Source: Clavelina lepadiformis (Eukaryota; Chordata; Ascidiacea; Aplousobranchia; Clavelinidae). Taken from it: 64,000 bases of DNA. The DNA lies in the NCBI RefSeq assembly GCF_947623445.1, contig NC_135244.1, positions 19,406,860-19,470,859 of the forward strand. Reading direction: 5' to 3'. A model generated the notes under the pieces. It had not been told where the DNA came from. It saw only the letters and a list, made by a program, of their open reading frames with translations, and ran no database searches. Positions 24,501 through 37,700 of the stretch are shown here, piece by piece (the stretch's first letter is position 1; each line of letters begins with the position of its first letter). The position numbers were made by a program, and so were the translations under genes.

Positions 24501-26116
24501 TTTTTCAAGAAAATCTTGGTGACTTCAGTGAGGAGCATGGTGAGAGATTTCACCAGGATTTTGAGCCAATGGAAAAACTATATAAAGGCTGCTGGGACAG
24601 TGCAATGATGGAAGACTACATTTGGTCTTTGGTAATGGAAGACTGGAGTGGTCATAAAAGAAAGGCTCACTCAAAAGTACATTTTTAAATGACTCTTTCT
24701 GTTTGAAAAAAACATTGTTACATTTATCTTCAAGCCTTCCTTAGTAAAGTTTTTAAACTGGCTTTTTCGTTTAATAAACTGAACAGAACCTTGATGTGGA
24801 GTTAAAATCTACTGCAAGAGTAGAACACAATTACTACTACACCTACATCAGATGAAACAAAAAGCTTGAATATCTCAAAAAGTAACAACAGTATGGAAAA
24901 ACTAACTGGATTTTTGAGCTCAGCATTCAAAAAAACATAAAGGGGCATTAAAAAAAGTAGCCAAACAAAAATTGTGTTACATAGTGTAATTAATGATTTT
25001 TCTACAAAATTCCTACATTTTCTTTGCAGTAGATAGTCTGTGTAATATGCACTGATAACGCTTAACCTTTTTAATTATTTTCAATTGCTAATTGTACACA
25101 AGGTAGTATATATGTTGTTGGCAAGGTGTAGCTATGATAGAATGAAGTAATATTTCTATTAAACTATATCAATCACAAAAAAAGCTTAAATTTGTTAGTG
25201 AATTATAAAGTAAAAATACAAATAGCTAGTTGTTAGTTTTAATTAGCTAATTTTCATTTTCCAGTGGAGTTATTTATTGACATTTCTGTTTAAAGTGGGT
25301 CAAACACAAATCCGATTTATTGATTGCATTGATTACACTGACCTTGCAGAAGTCCATTATGGCAGTTACTTGCAGATGTGAAGTAGCAGCCAAAATGTCA
25401 TGTATATTCTCTAATGACAGGACTATTTCACCAGAATAAATAAAATCCAACACCTTTTCAAGTCCTGTAGCAGACACGCCATGAAGTTCAATTTTTTGAG
25501 CGAAAGTTTCCCTCATTTCCGAAGTGAACATTGCTAAGAAAAAAAAATAAACAAAAGTAAAGTCGGAATCAACTAAAACTTGTGTTTATGTCACTTCAGA
25601 ACGTGAACAAAAATCCAATATTCCTTGCACGTAAGGAATTTTAAAACGGTATTTTAAAGTTAATGTTGCAAGCTAAGTACAGTTGTCAATTCGAAGCGGA
25701 TAAGACCTATTAAGTTACCTGGAATTAGCATTATTGACAATATACATTACTATAGGCCTTTTAGTGAAACCAGCTTAGCTTAATTTTGAGCTAGTTTAGT
25801 AAGTTACAAGCTCCCAATGTATATGTATACATACTGAATATGACATTTAAACTACATACAATAAACTGTGGCTGGTAATATTTTGCTAGCAACAAAGTTA
25901 CACAGCATACATTGAAACGCACCATAAAAACGTGTGTATTATGTTACCTCTAAAATAGTCCGAAGAAGAAGCAAGTAGTCCTTTGTGAGCATCAAATGGC
26001 CGACCTTCAGCACACAGAGACACATCACAAAGAGCTCCGTGGGCTCTAAGTTGATCGAAACCGAGCAAAACGGATGCACTGTATGTCTGTGATGCATAAA
26101 GCTTTCCATTTGACAT
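18509..26116 (-). CDS. KLHL9: KLHL9/KLHL13-type BTB-BACK-Kelch protein (CUL3 adaptor)
   Basis: Substrate adaptor for CUL3 ubiquitin ligase; vertebrate KLHL9/13 act on Aurora B in mitosis. Twelve coding exons agree in phase: 26116-25948, 25533-25343 (BTB), 23332-23144, 22407-22264, 22116-21972 (BACK), 21757-21658, 21146-20973, 20812-20676, 20374-20269, 19334-19249, 19037-18900, 18810-18509 (Kelch blades and tail). Total 1881 nt, 626 aa, against about 617 in human KLHL9. Diagnostic blocks include [54 protein letters not shown] and [11 protein letters not shown]. The C-terminal tail is rich in Gly/Ser/Asn and differs from vertebrates. The symbol stands for the single invertebrate ancestor of KLHL9 and KLHL13. 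Introns hold a mariner fragment and another TE remnant. Confidence 0.92.
19735..20125 (+). pseudogene. Mariner-type transposase N-terminal fragment
   Basis: Inside the KLHL intron between exons 9 and 10, antisense to the host gene. Frameshifted remnants include RFGRGRTSV/GRPST-like residues and a clear paired HTH block, [20 protein letters not shown] then [11 protein letters not shown], then [13 protein letters not shown]. It stops before the DDD/E catalytic domain. Confidence 0.75.
23730..24688 (+). pseudogene. Frameshifted TE-associated ORF of a widespread invertebrate family
   Basis: In the KLHL intron between exons 2 and 3, antisense. Successive frames read [104 protein letters not shown] recall similar proteins repeated across cnidarian, arthropod and tunicate genomes, usually unnamed and thought to be transposon-encoded. 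Frame changes near 23950 and 24400 show decay. Catalytic class not recognised. Confidence 0.6.
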
Positions 26117-27108
26117 GATTATTGCATTGACATGGAGTTAGTCCACGAGAACACACCACTGAAGAGGGAAATCTTGACCAATTCTTTTCTCTTGATAAAA
26201 CTCTTAATCGTGGGTAATTCTACATCTTTGAAAACAGTTTCTTTATAAAAGTATTTAAAAGTAGAATTTGGCTATTCACTTGTATGTTTGTTGATACCTA
26301 AAATTAAAATACAAACATTATAGCTGAATGAGTTAGAATCAACGTAACGGAATACATAAAATGTTACAAATTTAGAAGCTAGATATTTGCCAAATAAAAT
26401 GCTGGTTTATTAGTACTTGGCCTGTTCATCGTAAACCAAATCAATGTTTTCTGATGACAATTACACATACAAAGAAACCATGAGCTGACCTACCATGTGA
26501 TTTCAACTTTTTGCACTCTAACAAGTCATTAAACTGAGGCAAAATTTTGCCAAGTGCTTACATCTTTGCTTTCTATTTAAATTAATCATAAAATATAAAA
26601 AATCTTTTTATAGATCCAGCATCCACTAAAAATAAAGCACTATGTTTAAAACAAACATGGCTGATACACTAAACAAACAATGGAGAATTTTACATCAAAT
26701 TTGCGTAAGGTCTAAAAAACCCTTGTGAAAGTAACTTTTTTCTTTCTCTTTCTATTCTAATGAGATGTGTACTTTGTGCAACTCTCAGTATATGTACTGT
26801 ATACTGATTTTCATTGAGAACAATGTTTATATGAACTTGTTCAATGGGCCTATGGCATTGCAAGCAGCATTTCCATTTCATGTAAAAATTGCATCAATTA
26901 ACCATTTAAAATACTGTAACAAGCGGTCCATTCAATTTCACAATAGCAATTTAACTGAGCAAAGCTTCAACAGCAGTGTTAAGCAACATAACTCACAAAC
27001 AAGTCACATTTTAAGTAAAAACTTCAAAGTTATTGTAACCAAAGCGATCTCCAATATGTACAAAACAACACGAAGATAATGAAATATTTGGTAACAATAC
27101 AATGGTAA
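26117..27108. other. Gap between KLHL start and CIR1 stop
   Basis: Holds the presumed KLHL promoter and 5' UTR and the CIR1 3' UTR. No other gene is seen. Confidence 0.55.
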
Positions 27109-28167
27109 CTAATGTCTCGATCGTGATGTTCCATTGTGATAATGATGTCTTTCTCTGTCTCCATTATAACGAGATCTGTGGTCATCATATCTTGACGACT
27201 TGGAAGGTCGGTGATCAAGCCGCTCATCAAATTTTTTATTTCTATGCCTCTTGTCCGTTTGTTTGTCATTGTATCTTCCATGCTCATCATGACGTCGTTT
27301 TTTACTATGGATTTTTTCCTTTTCATCTGAGTCGGAACTTTCAGTAGCAGATGAACTTCTCTTCTTTGACTTCTTTATTGTCTTCTGCTTTTTTCTGCGC
27401 CTTTCCTGTTCATCTTCTGAACTTTCAGAGTCGGATGAACTTTCAGAAGAGCTTTCCTTCTTTTTCTTCCTTGACTTGGACTTCTTCTTCTTCTCACTTC
27501 CATCTTCAAGGCGATTCAATCTTCTCAGAAGTTTCTTTTTCTGCTTTTTCGTGAGGTTTTTCAAAAATGAAACTTCAGGTTCATCTTCCTCTTCTTTAAG
27601 AATCTTCTGATTATCGCGCTTCTCATCCACAACAGCTTTCAAAATATGAGGCTTAAGGGTCAAGGAAGCTGAGGATTCACCATTATCAGACATTTTGTTT
27701 GTCTTCACATTAGCACAGGGATCAAACGATGATGTTTTATTGAAGAGAGGACATTCTCTGTCCGTGTTAATGTGCCCCCACTGGTGACACTTAATGCATC
27801 TCACGTTTCGTACACAAACTCCGAAAGGCTGATCTTGCAGAGTGCTTGTGTCACCTTTCATCCAGGACTCACGAGGAGCATTGCGTTGCCATTCAAACTT
27901 ATAATCCTGTTCTCCTTCCTCCTTCTTCTTCTGCAAACCAGGAGGTGCATCGTACATGAAGCTCAAGCCAACTTTAGCCTTGCTATCTCCCATTAAAACT
28001 CGGGTTTCATGCATGTCCTGCTCCTTGCGATATTGGTCCATCATTTCCTCTTGCTGTTTCTGCTCATGCTCAAGCTTCTGCTGCCGCATCCAAACTCGCT
28101 TTATATTATCGCGAGATGAAGGATGGAAGTCCTTCTTGCACATGTAATTGTTGTATGATTTACCCAT
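27109..28167 (-). CDS. CIR1: CIR1-type corepressor (RBPJ-interacting, RS-rich)
   Basis: Nuclear protein; vertebrate CIR1 links RBPJ to histone deacetylase and associates with splicing factors. The start chosen is [16 protein letters not shown] at 28167, matching the conserved CIR1 N terminus, not an upstream in-frame Met. Residues about 45-75 hold [25 protein letters not shown] zinc knuckle [16 protein letters not shown] lies near residue 125. Acidic [18 protein letters not shown] follows, then a Lys/Arg/Ser-rich tail with runs of Ser and RSRH at the end. Length 352 aa against about 450 in human. The coding region is one uninterrupted exon, unlike the multi-exon vertebrate gene. Confidence 0.92.
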   Translation of the reverse strand: MGKSYNNYMCKKDFHPSSRDNIKRVWMRQQKLEHEQKQQEEMMDQYRKEQDMHETRVLMGDSKAKVGLSFMYDAPPGLQKKKEEGEQDYKFEWQRNAPRESWMKGDTSTLQDQPFGVCVRNVRCIKCHQWGHINTDRECPLFNKTSSFDPCANVKTNKMSDNGESSASLTLKPHILKAVVDEKRDNQKILKEEEDEPEVSFLKNLTKKQKKKLLRRLNRLEDGSEKKKKSKSRKKKKESSSESSSDSESSEDEQERRRKKQKTIKKSKKRSSSATESSDSDEKEKIHSKKRRHDEHGRYNDKQTDKRHRNKKFDERLDHRPSKSSRYDDHRSRYNGDRERHHYHNGTSRSRH

Positions 28168-28659
28168 GGTTGTTCCGATTAGTTGGCTGGTTTTTAAAAT
28201 CCTACTTAAAGTTATCACAACTCACAAATTTAACCAACTTCTAAAACGCTGATGTACATAACATAATTAATCAACTGATAAAACTAGTTTCGACTTATGA
28301 ACATCAGTTTATAGGTATATCATACGTAATATAAGGAATTTTTTGGCAGCACTGCATGCCAAAATTTTGGGCTAAGCATGGACAAGTTCTCCTTAAAAAT
28401 TGCAATACCTCTAAAGACATGATTGAACCTAGCACACATAAGTTTTCACAACCAATTACAGAAAAACTGCTGGGACAACCAAGTTTCACACAATTTTCTT
28501 CTAAAACAAAAAATGATTAATATACATCTTTATTTTTATGATATTAAAAATTATAAAATTTTGCACCGCGCAAGTAAAGGAAGCATTTATGAACCTAGCA
28601 AGAGTATTAACCAACAGGTGATAAAGATATATATATATCCTTTGATATAAAGAGGAAAG

Positions 28660-28990
28660 TGTTAGACTGTTACATAACACCCAGTCTGACTTATGGAAAT
28701 GAGGCATTGACTATTAACCACACCGCAGCAAACACCGTCAATGCTTTCGAACTGTGGTTTTTGAGTGGAATGTTGAAAATACATACACAGAAATGCAAAT
28801 TAATGAAGAAATTTTGAGAAGGGTAGGGTCAACTAGGGTACTCTATTGTGATATTAGCAGAAGAGAGACAAGGTTCTTTGGGAATGTGATGCAAAGTGAA
28901 GGATTGGGACATTTAGTAATCACTGAAAACATCAGTGGAAGAGAAACACTGCGGTTGTCACTAGGCACATTAACAACAAAAACAACCACT
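28660..28990 (+). pseudogene. LINE reverse-transcriptase C-terminal remnant
   Basis: Frameshifted residues SLTYGNEALTI, NTVNAFELWFLSGMLKI, NEEILRRVGSTRVL, RRETRFFGNVMQSEGLGHLV. This is the familiar C-terminal stretch (LTYGSE..NAFEMW..RRMLKI..FFGHVMR) of non-LTR retrotransposon polyproteins. Only the 3' end remains. Confidence 0.75.
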
Positions 28991-28994
28991 CTAT

Positions 28995-29350
28995 AGTTGC
29001 AATACATAAATTTATTTCTGCCAACATTTCATTAATCTAATTGAGTTAGCTTCATCAGGGTCTCAGATGAAAGGGATAAAACAGAGAATATGTGAAAGAA
29101 AAGTATCTTTTTTACCATCAATAACATTATTGCATTTGTTGATGTGAAAAGATTCAACGAATTTATATTAACAATAATATATTTTAAAATAGAAAGTATG
29201 TGCGCCACTTTACTTAATGGTGAGCTCATGTTCCAGGGTGTGTCTACTCAATGTTATTTCTGGTCAAAAATTATTGATAGGCCACTTTATGTTCTTTCGT
29301 CCAAGTCAAAAGTGAGCTTTTAGTTACTCCAATGTAGATAAAACTGCAAC
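28995..29350 (-). pseudogene. Penelope-like element GIY-YIG remnant
   Basis: The minus strand at about 29350-29265 reads SCSFIYIGVTKSSLLTWTKE then HKVAYQ, the GIY-YIG nuclease motif of Penelope-like retroelements. Further down, near 29070-29000, it reads SSETLMKLTQLD and NVGRNKFMYC, a common PLE 3' sequence. The intervening part is decayed. Confidence 0.6.
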
Positions 29351-29974
29351 TTGGACTAGGATTTCATAAATCACCCCATTCCTTTTATTAATTCGTAGCC
29401 ATTCTTTCGAAGAAGGAAGTATGTTACGTATTTTAAATTACTGTAACGGTATTAACACTAAATCTTGGTAACAATCGGTATATAAGCTCGATATTTGCTT
29501 GGATGATAATCAATTAATAAGCACAAATATATGCATTTAGGTGATTTTTATATGCAATTAATCAAAGGTGGGCACAGTTTTTATGCATTTTTACATTACT
29601 TATTGCAGTTTTTTTAGGCATAACAGAGCCTTCTGGAAAGTTTGTATGATCTGCTGGAGAAATCCAGCGCAGAAAGTTAGCTATAGCGCCAATTTTCTGG
29701 GGCGGAGGTGTAACCAAAAAAGCGGGTGCTGCAGCCTGCCATTGCTTGCTGTTCACTGATCAATAAGCTGCTGGCTTTGATGTCATGAATACCAGCTTAG
29801 TTTTTGAACAAAATGAGCGGTTGATGAACATTTTTTGGATCTCACTAAAAGCCTGAAATGAAGAGAATAGGTCAGGTTGGGAATCAATGTTTTCAATTTC
29901 AGCCTTTTTTAAGCTTTTAGTGCGTCCTGATTTTTTTCTAAGAAAAGTGTGCCTAAATCGTTTTTGGAAAATAA

Positions 29975-30084
29975 GGGTCTAGTACAGAAGTGCACAACCG
30001 TGTGATGTACTTGTAGGCCTATTATATAGACTTCTGCTACCAAAATCGTGACGTCATTTGGTTGTGCACTTCTGCACTAGACCC
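29975..30084. mobile_element. 110-bp MITE with 24-bp inverted repeats
   Basis: GGGTCTAGTACAGAAGTGCACAAC at the left end and its complement at the right differ at one position. No ORF and no clear target duplication, so the superfamily is not assigned. Confidence 0.75.
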
Positions 30085-31758
30085 GAAAAAAATACATATA
30101 AAGATTGGTTATGTGGGTGAGGATAGCGTAATTTATGTTCACGTAGAGTCGTAGAACTTGAATACCGGTACCTTTCATACAGCTTAGCCAAAACAAAAAA
30201 GAAAGCTGTCTAGTCGGCCAGTTTTCAGCAGTAACCAAGATGGTAGTGTTCTACTCAGGAAATCACTGTCTGCTGTTCATCACTTCATGTAGGCCTACAG
30301 CGGTCTAGCGTTACACATCACCAACAGCAGCATGTCAACTACTCCGCGGTAAAGAATAACTTTCTTTGCTATACAGCAGCACTGTACAATCTGACAATGT
30401 TCCGTCCAAATTCTGAAAATAAGTTTTTCAGCATAGCCTACAGTAAACATACAGTTGATACAGACAATAGGAAAACTTCCCGTTAATCCCGTACCGATTC
30501 ACCAATTTTTTTAGATGAAAATTTTGCAAAATCAATAAAATGATTGATAGCCTAGCCTATAAGCTGTTGAGCTGAACAAGCTATATCAATAGAGCCGTTT
30601 ATTCATACACATTAACTAACCCTAACCTTCACGCACAACCTCACGGAACAACTTCCATCCCTTCCTTCAGGTTCTGAGAGTGAGAGGTTGAAAACCTTCC
30701 TTGCCTGTCGAATGATTTATAATTATACAAACCGAACCATGACGTCAAAATGACGTACTAAATGTTTCTCAACTATTTCCTGAATGTGTCAAGCGCCACA
30801 GTTTCTAGCGCCATGTGTTTATCTGTGAATGGGTTATGGTTATAAGTTAATATAGATTTCTAATAACTTATTTTTTATTCAAACTTATTGATTTAAATTT
30901 CTACGCCACTTTATCAGTATCAAATTTTGAAATCGGCAATAACGGCGTTTTAGCTAAAAGCGGAACGAAAAGACGTATTGCAAAGCTGCTCCTGGTCCAC
31001 AACTGAAATTAACATCAATTTATTTTGTTAGCAGAAACAAATGTCAAAGCGCAGGTATATGTTGATGTGTGAAATCGTCTCGACAGAGCATCTGTGTGTC
31101 TAAAAGACGACCGATAAAAAGTTACAAACAGTGAAAAACGAAAAGCACAACGACTTTTTTCGGCTACTGAACGTCGTGTCCTGCCGCTGCCCACCGATCA
31201 GGATGGTGAGCGCTACCAGCTGATTAAACACTTCTAACTGTCTTCGACCAGGGTACAACGACGTTAATTGTCCGCAAATTACAACATCTGTAGCTTCTCA
31301 AGATATGACCTAAAGCTAGCAAAAAAAATGGAAGTGTAACGGTGAGCTATGTTGGACATCAGGCTGAACTATAACAATTAAACTGACTTCAAACAAGATT
31401 AACTGCTGTGTATTGTTATGAACGAAACATTTTACAAAGCGACACAACTGCTATTTTTTGGAAGTCTGCAATGGCACGATACGTTTGTGTTTTCTTTTCC
31501 TATTTTCGCACAACAACCCAATTTTTTGGGATATTTTGTGTTTGTAATAAGTCCAGTGACTTCCTTTGCTGAGATTCTACTCCTATACTCTTCAGATACG
31601 TTTCTAAGTTCAAAATTGTAAACAGTTGTGATTATATAATTTCTTACAAAATAAACAATTTTGGCCGAAAAAATTAACAAGAACTGGTACAAAAATAATA
31701 ATCAATTGATATTAACAAGATCTTTCAAATAGCAAAAAAAGACAACGTTGGAAAATTG
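30085..31758. other. Intergenic region before CFAP58 3' end
   Basis: No exon-like series or motif seen. It should contain the CFAP58 3' UTR. Confidence 0.5.
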
Positions 31759-34700
31759 TTAAGCGGTTGCCTTCTGCGGCGACTTCAGGCTGAAGCCTCC
31801 ACCGGTAAAACGGGGTCCGTCTGTGCGCTGAGGCTGTATTGTGGGTGCACCGACTTGTGCCATAGCTCGCTCTCTCTCCCTTTAAAAAGATTGGATGTTG
31901 TCCCATGAACCGAATAGTAAAAGAGTTTTAGGTTTCAACACGCAAATAACAAACTGGTGGATGTTATCTTCATTAATTTTACTGGATTAAACTCCAGTCG
32001 GTTAAAATGTTAATACTGTAATCGTTAATAAAATGATGTGTTTTTATTTTGATAAGCAGGGGTCTTACTGATGGAATTTACGGAGAAAATGTTTCAATAA
32101 AAAAGAAATACTTTATCTGCTGCTCTTTCTTTCTATGAAGAAAATATTTTTTCTTGACATCTTGCAGCTCCCTGGCAAGTCTCTCAATCTCGTATTTATA
32201 CTCCGACGATTGAGACTCATACATGTTCAATTCCGATGCCAGCCTCTGCAAAAAAACTCGTTTTCATAACTGTCATCATCTACAACTGCAAAGTGTTTAT
32301 TTCAGTTTATAAAATTATACTATTTTTTTGCATTGATCCTTTACAACGATATGGTATCCAGATTCATACAGATACTTACAACATGAAAATTTCACTTGCT
32401 AACCAGCGCAATAAATTGATAAAATGATCAAACTACCTTCGATGACAAGCATTAATTTGACAACGAAAATATTCACTTACTACTTAACCTACTTGCAATT
32501 CTATTTCTAATAATTTCATTATCTCTGATTATCTCAAGCACATCAGTTAAAAATTGCGGGTTAACCTTCATCTGTTTCGTTTTTCCTCGCAATGTCTCCT
32601 GATATATTCTCAATTGTTCGGCAACTTCAGGACCGGGCTGACGCGCCAGAATGTGCTTGAGTTCGATGTAAAGTTTCTCTTTCTCCTGAATCAGAAGTTC
32701 TTTCTCCACAACTTCCTCCGTCTTCTGTATTAGGCGTTTCTGAAGAGCCTGTCATGATAAGATAAAACGGAATTAAGTCCATTGTTCAGTTTTCTTTTGA
32801 CTTTAATACGATGGCGGTTAATCACCGATCACACCAACCACAGTGCAGGGATAAAACGATCATCACATCCTCTAAAATAAATACTTTTTAGTTAAACTCC
32901 GGGGAAAACATGATTTTGAACTCGCACAGAACATATAGACAGAGACAAAAATTCTACCTGGACTTTCTGGATCATCTCATAAGCACTGGGATCCGATCCT
33001 TCCAACTTCCTCCATCTGTGTATGTTCATTGGATTTTCCAATTCTTCTTCGAGGGCTTTGCATCGAGTCCTTTCCCGAAGAAGATCACGCTGAGTGTGAT
33101 AAACCTCTCGTCTGAAGCAAAAAATATCATGAATAATGCGGTAATGTTTGTTAAGTGGTTAGTTAACAATGACAAGAAATAGAAATGAAGCAAAGTGACT
33201 GTAGCGTTGTAAAAACTACAGTAGCCACCACACTTACATGGTGAAAAATAGCAAATACAACGTGCTACAACCTGAGGTCTTCAACGCTCGCAACGCTCTT
33301 CGTCAGGGTCGTTTTCTCTCTCCTCAGCTTCCTGATCTCCAGTTTCAGGATTCGGATGTCTTCCAATCTCTGCCTGTATTGTATCTCTCCCTTGTTTAAA
33401 GTCGACTGCTGTATTTTAATCTTCTCATAGAGCAGAGCTAGCTCATCATTTCTGCGCACAAGCTGTGTGCCCAAGATGTCCCGTTCACTGACAACCTACA
33501 GTAAACAATGTTACTTTAGTCCTTTTCTCAAAAGTAAAGTTTTGTACCTCAACAAAATAGATGGAGGTTGAAAATATGCACGTTCAACCTAATTGGAGCC
33601 ACTAGCTAAAATGGCCATGTACTGATACCATCATGTTTTTGATTTTTTGTTATACTAAATAATATTTTAAAGAAGTTGCCAAAATCCTGTACCAACGTTT
33701 GAATACGCAAAAACCAATGCTGTCCTTTGTACCTGATCAAGTTCCTTCATTTGTCGTTTCCTCTCAGCATCAGACTCCCGGATGACTTGCTGGAGTTTGG
33801 CCACCTCCTTTTCCATCTGCTCAAGCTGAGTCTTGCTCTCGGCAGCCTGTTGCTTCATTCTTTGCAGTTCAGCCTGTAACGTGGACGAACATCGTAGGAC
33901 AAGGTCAATTAAAAGATGACATTAAGAAGCGCGAGCTGCTCATGCAAAGTGCACAGGCCAAACTGTTTAAGATACTTCCTATCCATCACACTGTAAGGAA
34001 GAAGCACCTTTAATGCTTCTTTTTCCTTTTCAACTCTAGTATGATCGAGATTGACTTTGACAAGAGCCGCTTCTTTGGTTGTAATTTCCTCCTTAAGTTG
34101 ATCGATTTGATGATTCATTATCTTCAACTTTCTCTTCATCTCAGTAATCTCATCCTGAAAGATTATATAGACTATAGGGCAATGATGTAAAACAGTGTTT
34201 TTCAGCCATAGGTCGCCTGAACATTTTTTGCTTATAAACAGCCATTGAGCTATTGAGCTATTTCAGTATCCAAGTGTACGATAGTTACTACTTTTAAGTC
34301 GCTGGCATTGCGTAATTAACGACTTATAGTTGCAAAAAATTTCGGTTGAAAAACGCTGGTGTGACATGTATCTGTCAGGGCACGTTCCCACATTAAATTG
34401 ATAATCACTTGGGCAACAGTAGGAGGTAAGTAACAGCAATTTAATGAAAAACCCTTTACACTACTATTTAACTGATAAAGGTTTGAGAAAGCTAAATGCG
34501 TCACCTGGGCTTCAATCAAGTTCTTGCTGTACAAGTTACGATCCGACCTTACAGCTTCGTAAAGATTTTGTTGCTGTTTCAGTTTCGTTTCGGCTTCAGC
34601 AATCTTCTTTTTAAAATCAAAGATTTGCATCTCACGAACCTTCACATCCTCCATGTGCTGTAAAACCTGATAAAAACAACAAGCCTGGTTACGCCAAACT

Positions 34701-37700
34701 CACTTGCAAAAATATCTCGGCGCTATCTCACAGCTTGAACTCGCCTTCTGTGTCAAGTCTGACGCTTCATTAATGTAACGATCTCGTTCCTTCTCCAGCT
34801 GATAAATGATCTTACGTTGCTTCTGGGCTTCATCTTTGTAGTTCTGGATCTCCTGTTCAAGATTCTTCTTGCTCTGCTCATGAAGTCTCACCAGGTTAAG
34901 CTGCTTCTGGGTCGCATTGGCGGCCTAAAATAAAACAGCAAACACGGTTAAGGTGATGATACCAAGTATTTAACAAATACAAAATGGATGAGTAGCATCA
35001 AACAAAACTGAACTCTTTTCAATTTATAAAACTCTCTTGAGTCAAACAATTTTCTATCATAGATGAACAATTTACAGCAAAAGCAGGCTTTGAAGTACAA
35101 AATTTACTTATGGCATATACCTTGAGGCAATTTTTATTTAAAATATCCCTCTCTCTGACCAGTTCATCCATAGTTTTTTTGTCAATCTCAGCTTGTTTCT
35201 TCATAGCATCAACCTCTGCAAGAAAAAAGAAAATTTCTCAAACAAAATAAGAATTCATAGAATTAACCCGGATCATGACTTCTGATCACCACCATAAAAA
35301 ACAGCATGCTAAATGTGTCAAATTTAAAGAGATAAACTCTATTCTCTTTTACAAGACAACCTCTCTCCAAGCCACTGATTTGTCCTCTAAGTGTTTCCTT
35401 CTGTCCTTCCACATCTGCTTTGCTCTCCTCCACCATTTGCAACTTCCTCTGGATCGCTTCCCTCATCTTGGTGAGTCTTGACGTGTCCTGCTTCATCTGG
35501 TTGATCTCATCTTCTCTAGCCTGACCAACAGAACATATTTGAGGAAGTTAAAAAGTATAATTCTATCCAAGATTGATACGGCAGACTATTCAGAGTACAG
35601 GTTTTAGCTTTATAATCTTCATGCAACAAAACAACCCAAAATTGGGTTACTTGTAGAGGTTTTTTGTGAAATGTTAAAACGTCACATTTAATATCCATCA
35701 AAAAAAAGGATATGCAGATATCCAGGTTCCTTGCCACGAAAAAGCTTTGGGGTCTGACAGGTAAATATATGTCAATATGATAATAATTAAAAGTCGGCAA
35801 ACCTTTAATTCAGCTGCTTTGTTTTGATTATCATTGGCTAATGCATCAGCGGCATCGATTTGATTCTGATAATCTTGTTGAAGCTTGGTAAGTCGTGCAT
35901 TTAAGAGATCCATATCACGTACAGCTTTCTCATGGAGAATCTACCCGTAATACAAAGTATCAAATATGAAAATGAAGATAGCCTTGGTTTGAGAAATATT
36001 GCAGACCTTTTATGAAAACAACACATTAAACAACCAAAAATAAATATCTTGTAGATATTAGCAACAAGTAACCTATCAAAATTTTATTTATTTACCCTTT
36101 GTTCTTTTAGCTGTTGCTCCAGTCTGACGTTGTCATCTTTACTTCTTTGAAGTTGTCCGTGAAGTGCTTTGATCTCTCCTTGTCTATTCTCAAGTTCCTT
36201 TTTATCATTGATGAGCTCTCTCTCAATTTTTTCCTTCTTTCTTGTTTCCCGTTGGATCTCATTTTGTTTCATTTGAATGTCTTGTTGCAACTAAACAAGT
36301 CAAGTAATGATGTTAAAAAGCTCGATTTAGAATTTTAAGGATTCTTAGTTTTGAGTGATGACACCTCGTTAAGTACAAGGCAGTGAAAACAATTAACAAA
36401 AAGATACCACCAGCGATCACAAATAGCTACCAGTACTGTTATTGTTATTTTTATGTTATAAAATGCTAAAACACAAGTACCTCGGATATTTTCATGTCTG
36501 CTTGTTCACGATCTGTCGCTGCTTTCTGCTGAGAGCCAGTGGCTGATTCCAATTTATCTCTCATGGCCACAACATCTGTGAGCAGATCATCTCTTTCACG
36601 GGTCAACTCTTCTTTTGCTTTTAGAAGCTCATTTACGCTAAATGCAAGTGCCGTGTCAAAAGAAAGTTGATATTAACACTGTTAGTTTATGGATAACATG
36701 ACAGGCAAGGTTTCTTTTCAAAATTTAACATTTCAGGCTTGTAAATGATGAAAATGATTTTCTGTATACATGTGTCTGATTGTCGTAACTACGAAAGCCA
36801 AGGTCAATTGTCAGTTCTGAAATCTGATTTTCATTGATGTTGAAGTTTTTAATTTCAATAATTGTATTTACATACAACTCAGTCTAAACTTAGTTTTACA
36901 GATAAAGATGGTACTGCTCATGAACAACAATATTATGTGAAGTAAAAATACTATAACCAGAATTTATAATTGTAGAATATTTTAGCAGGTTAAACCAGAA
37001 ACGTTGCTGTACCTGTGTTCTTGTCCCATTGACAAACCAGCACCTTGTTCAACAAGCCGAGTTAGGTTTGAGATTTCAAGTTTCAGGGTTTGTATTGCCT
37101 CTCTGGCTCGTGTTTCTCGTTCAGTCGCTGCGTCCACCATCTTCCATGCTTTCTCCAGTTCTTGTTTAAGCTGCTGGATAGTTGCCTGAAACGTGATCAA
37201 AAATAAAGTTAAAAACCCAAGTCTTTGTCAAAAATACGACCCTATTGTTTAACTATGACAATAAATTATTGCTACAACTACTAGTTACAATATTAGAAAT
37301 TAATTATAATTACTATCTCTAACTTTTATTAACTAATAAGTTAATTATACAAATCATTATTATTCTGATATGAAAATCTGTCAATCTGTTTAAATACTGT
37401 GTCTCAGAAAGGAATCAAGTATCATGTACAAGTAAACTACGTACAACATAACAGTAAACTACCTGATCGTCTTGAGAAAGTTTTAGTGCCTGTGCAACCT
37501 TTGAAGAGTTTGTTACAATCTCGGCATTCAGGTCACGACATTTACCCATGAGACGTCTCTCACTTTCATGTGATTTCTTCAGTGCTTTGTGAAGCTTTTC
37601 ATATTCAATTCGAAACCTAGACAAAAATAGTTTTAAGTAAATTAGCTTGTGACAACAAAAATAAAATCGGATAAGATTTTACCACATTGTCATAGTTTAA

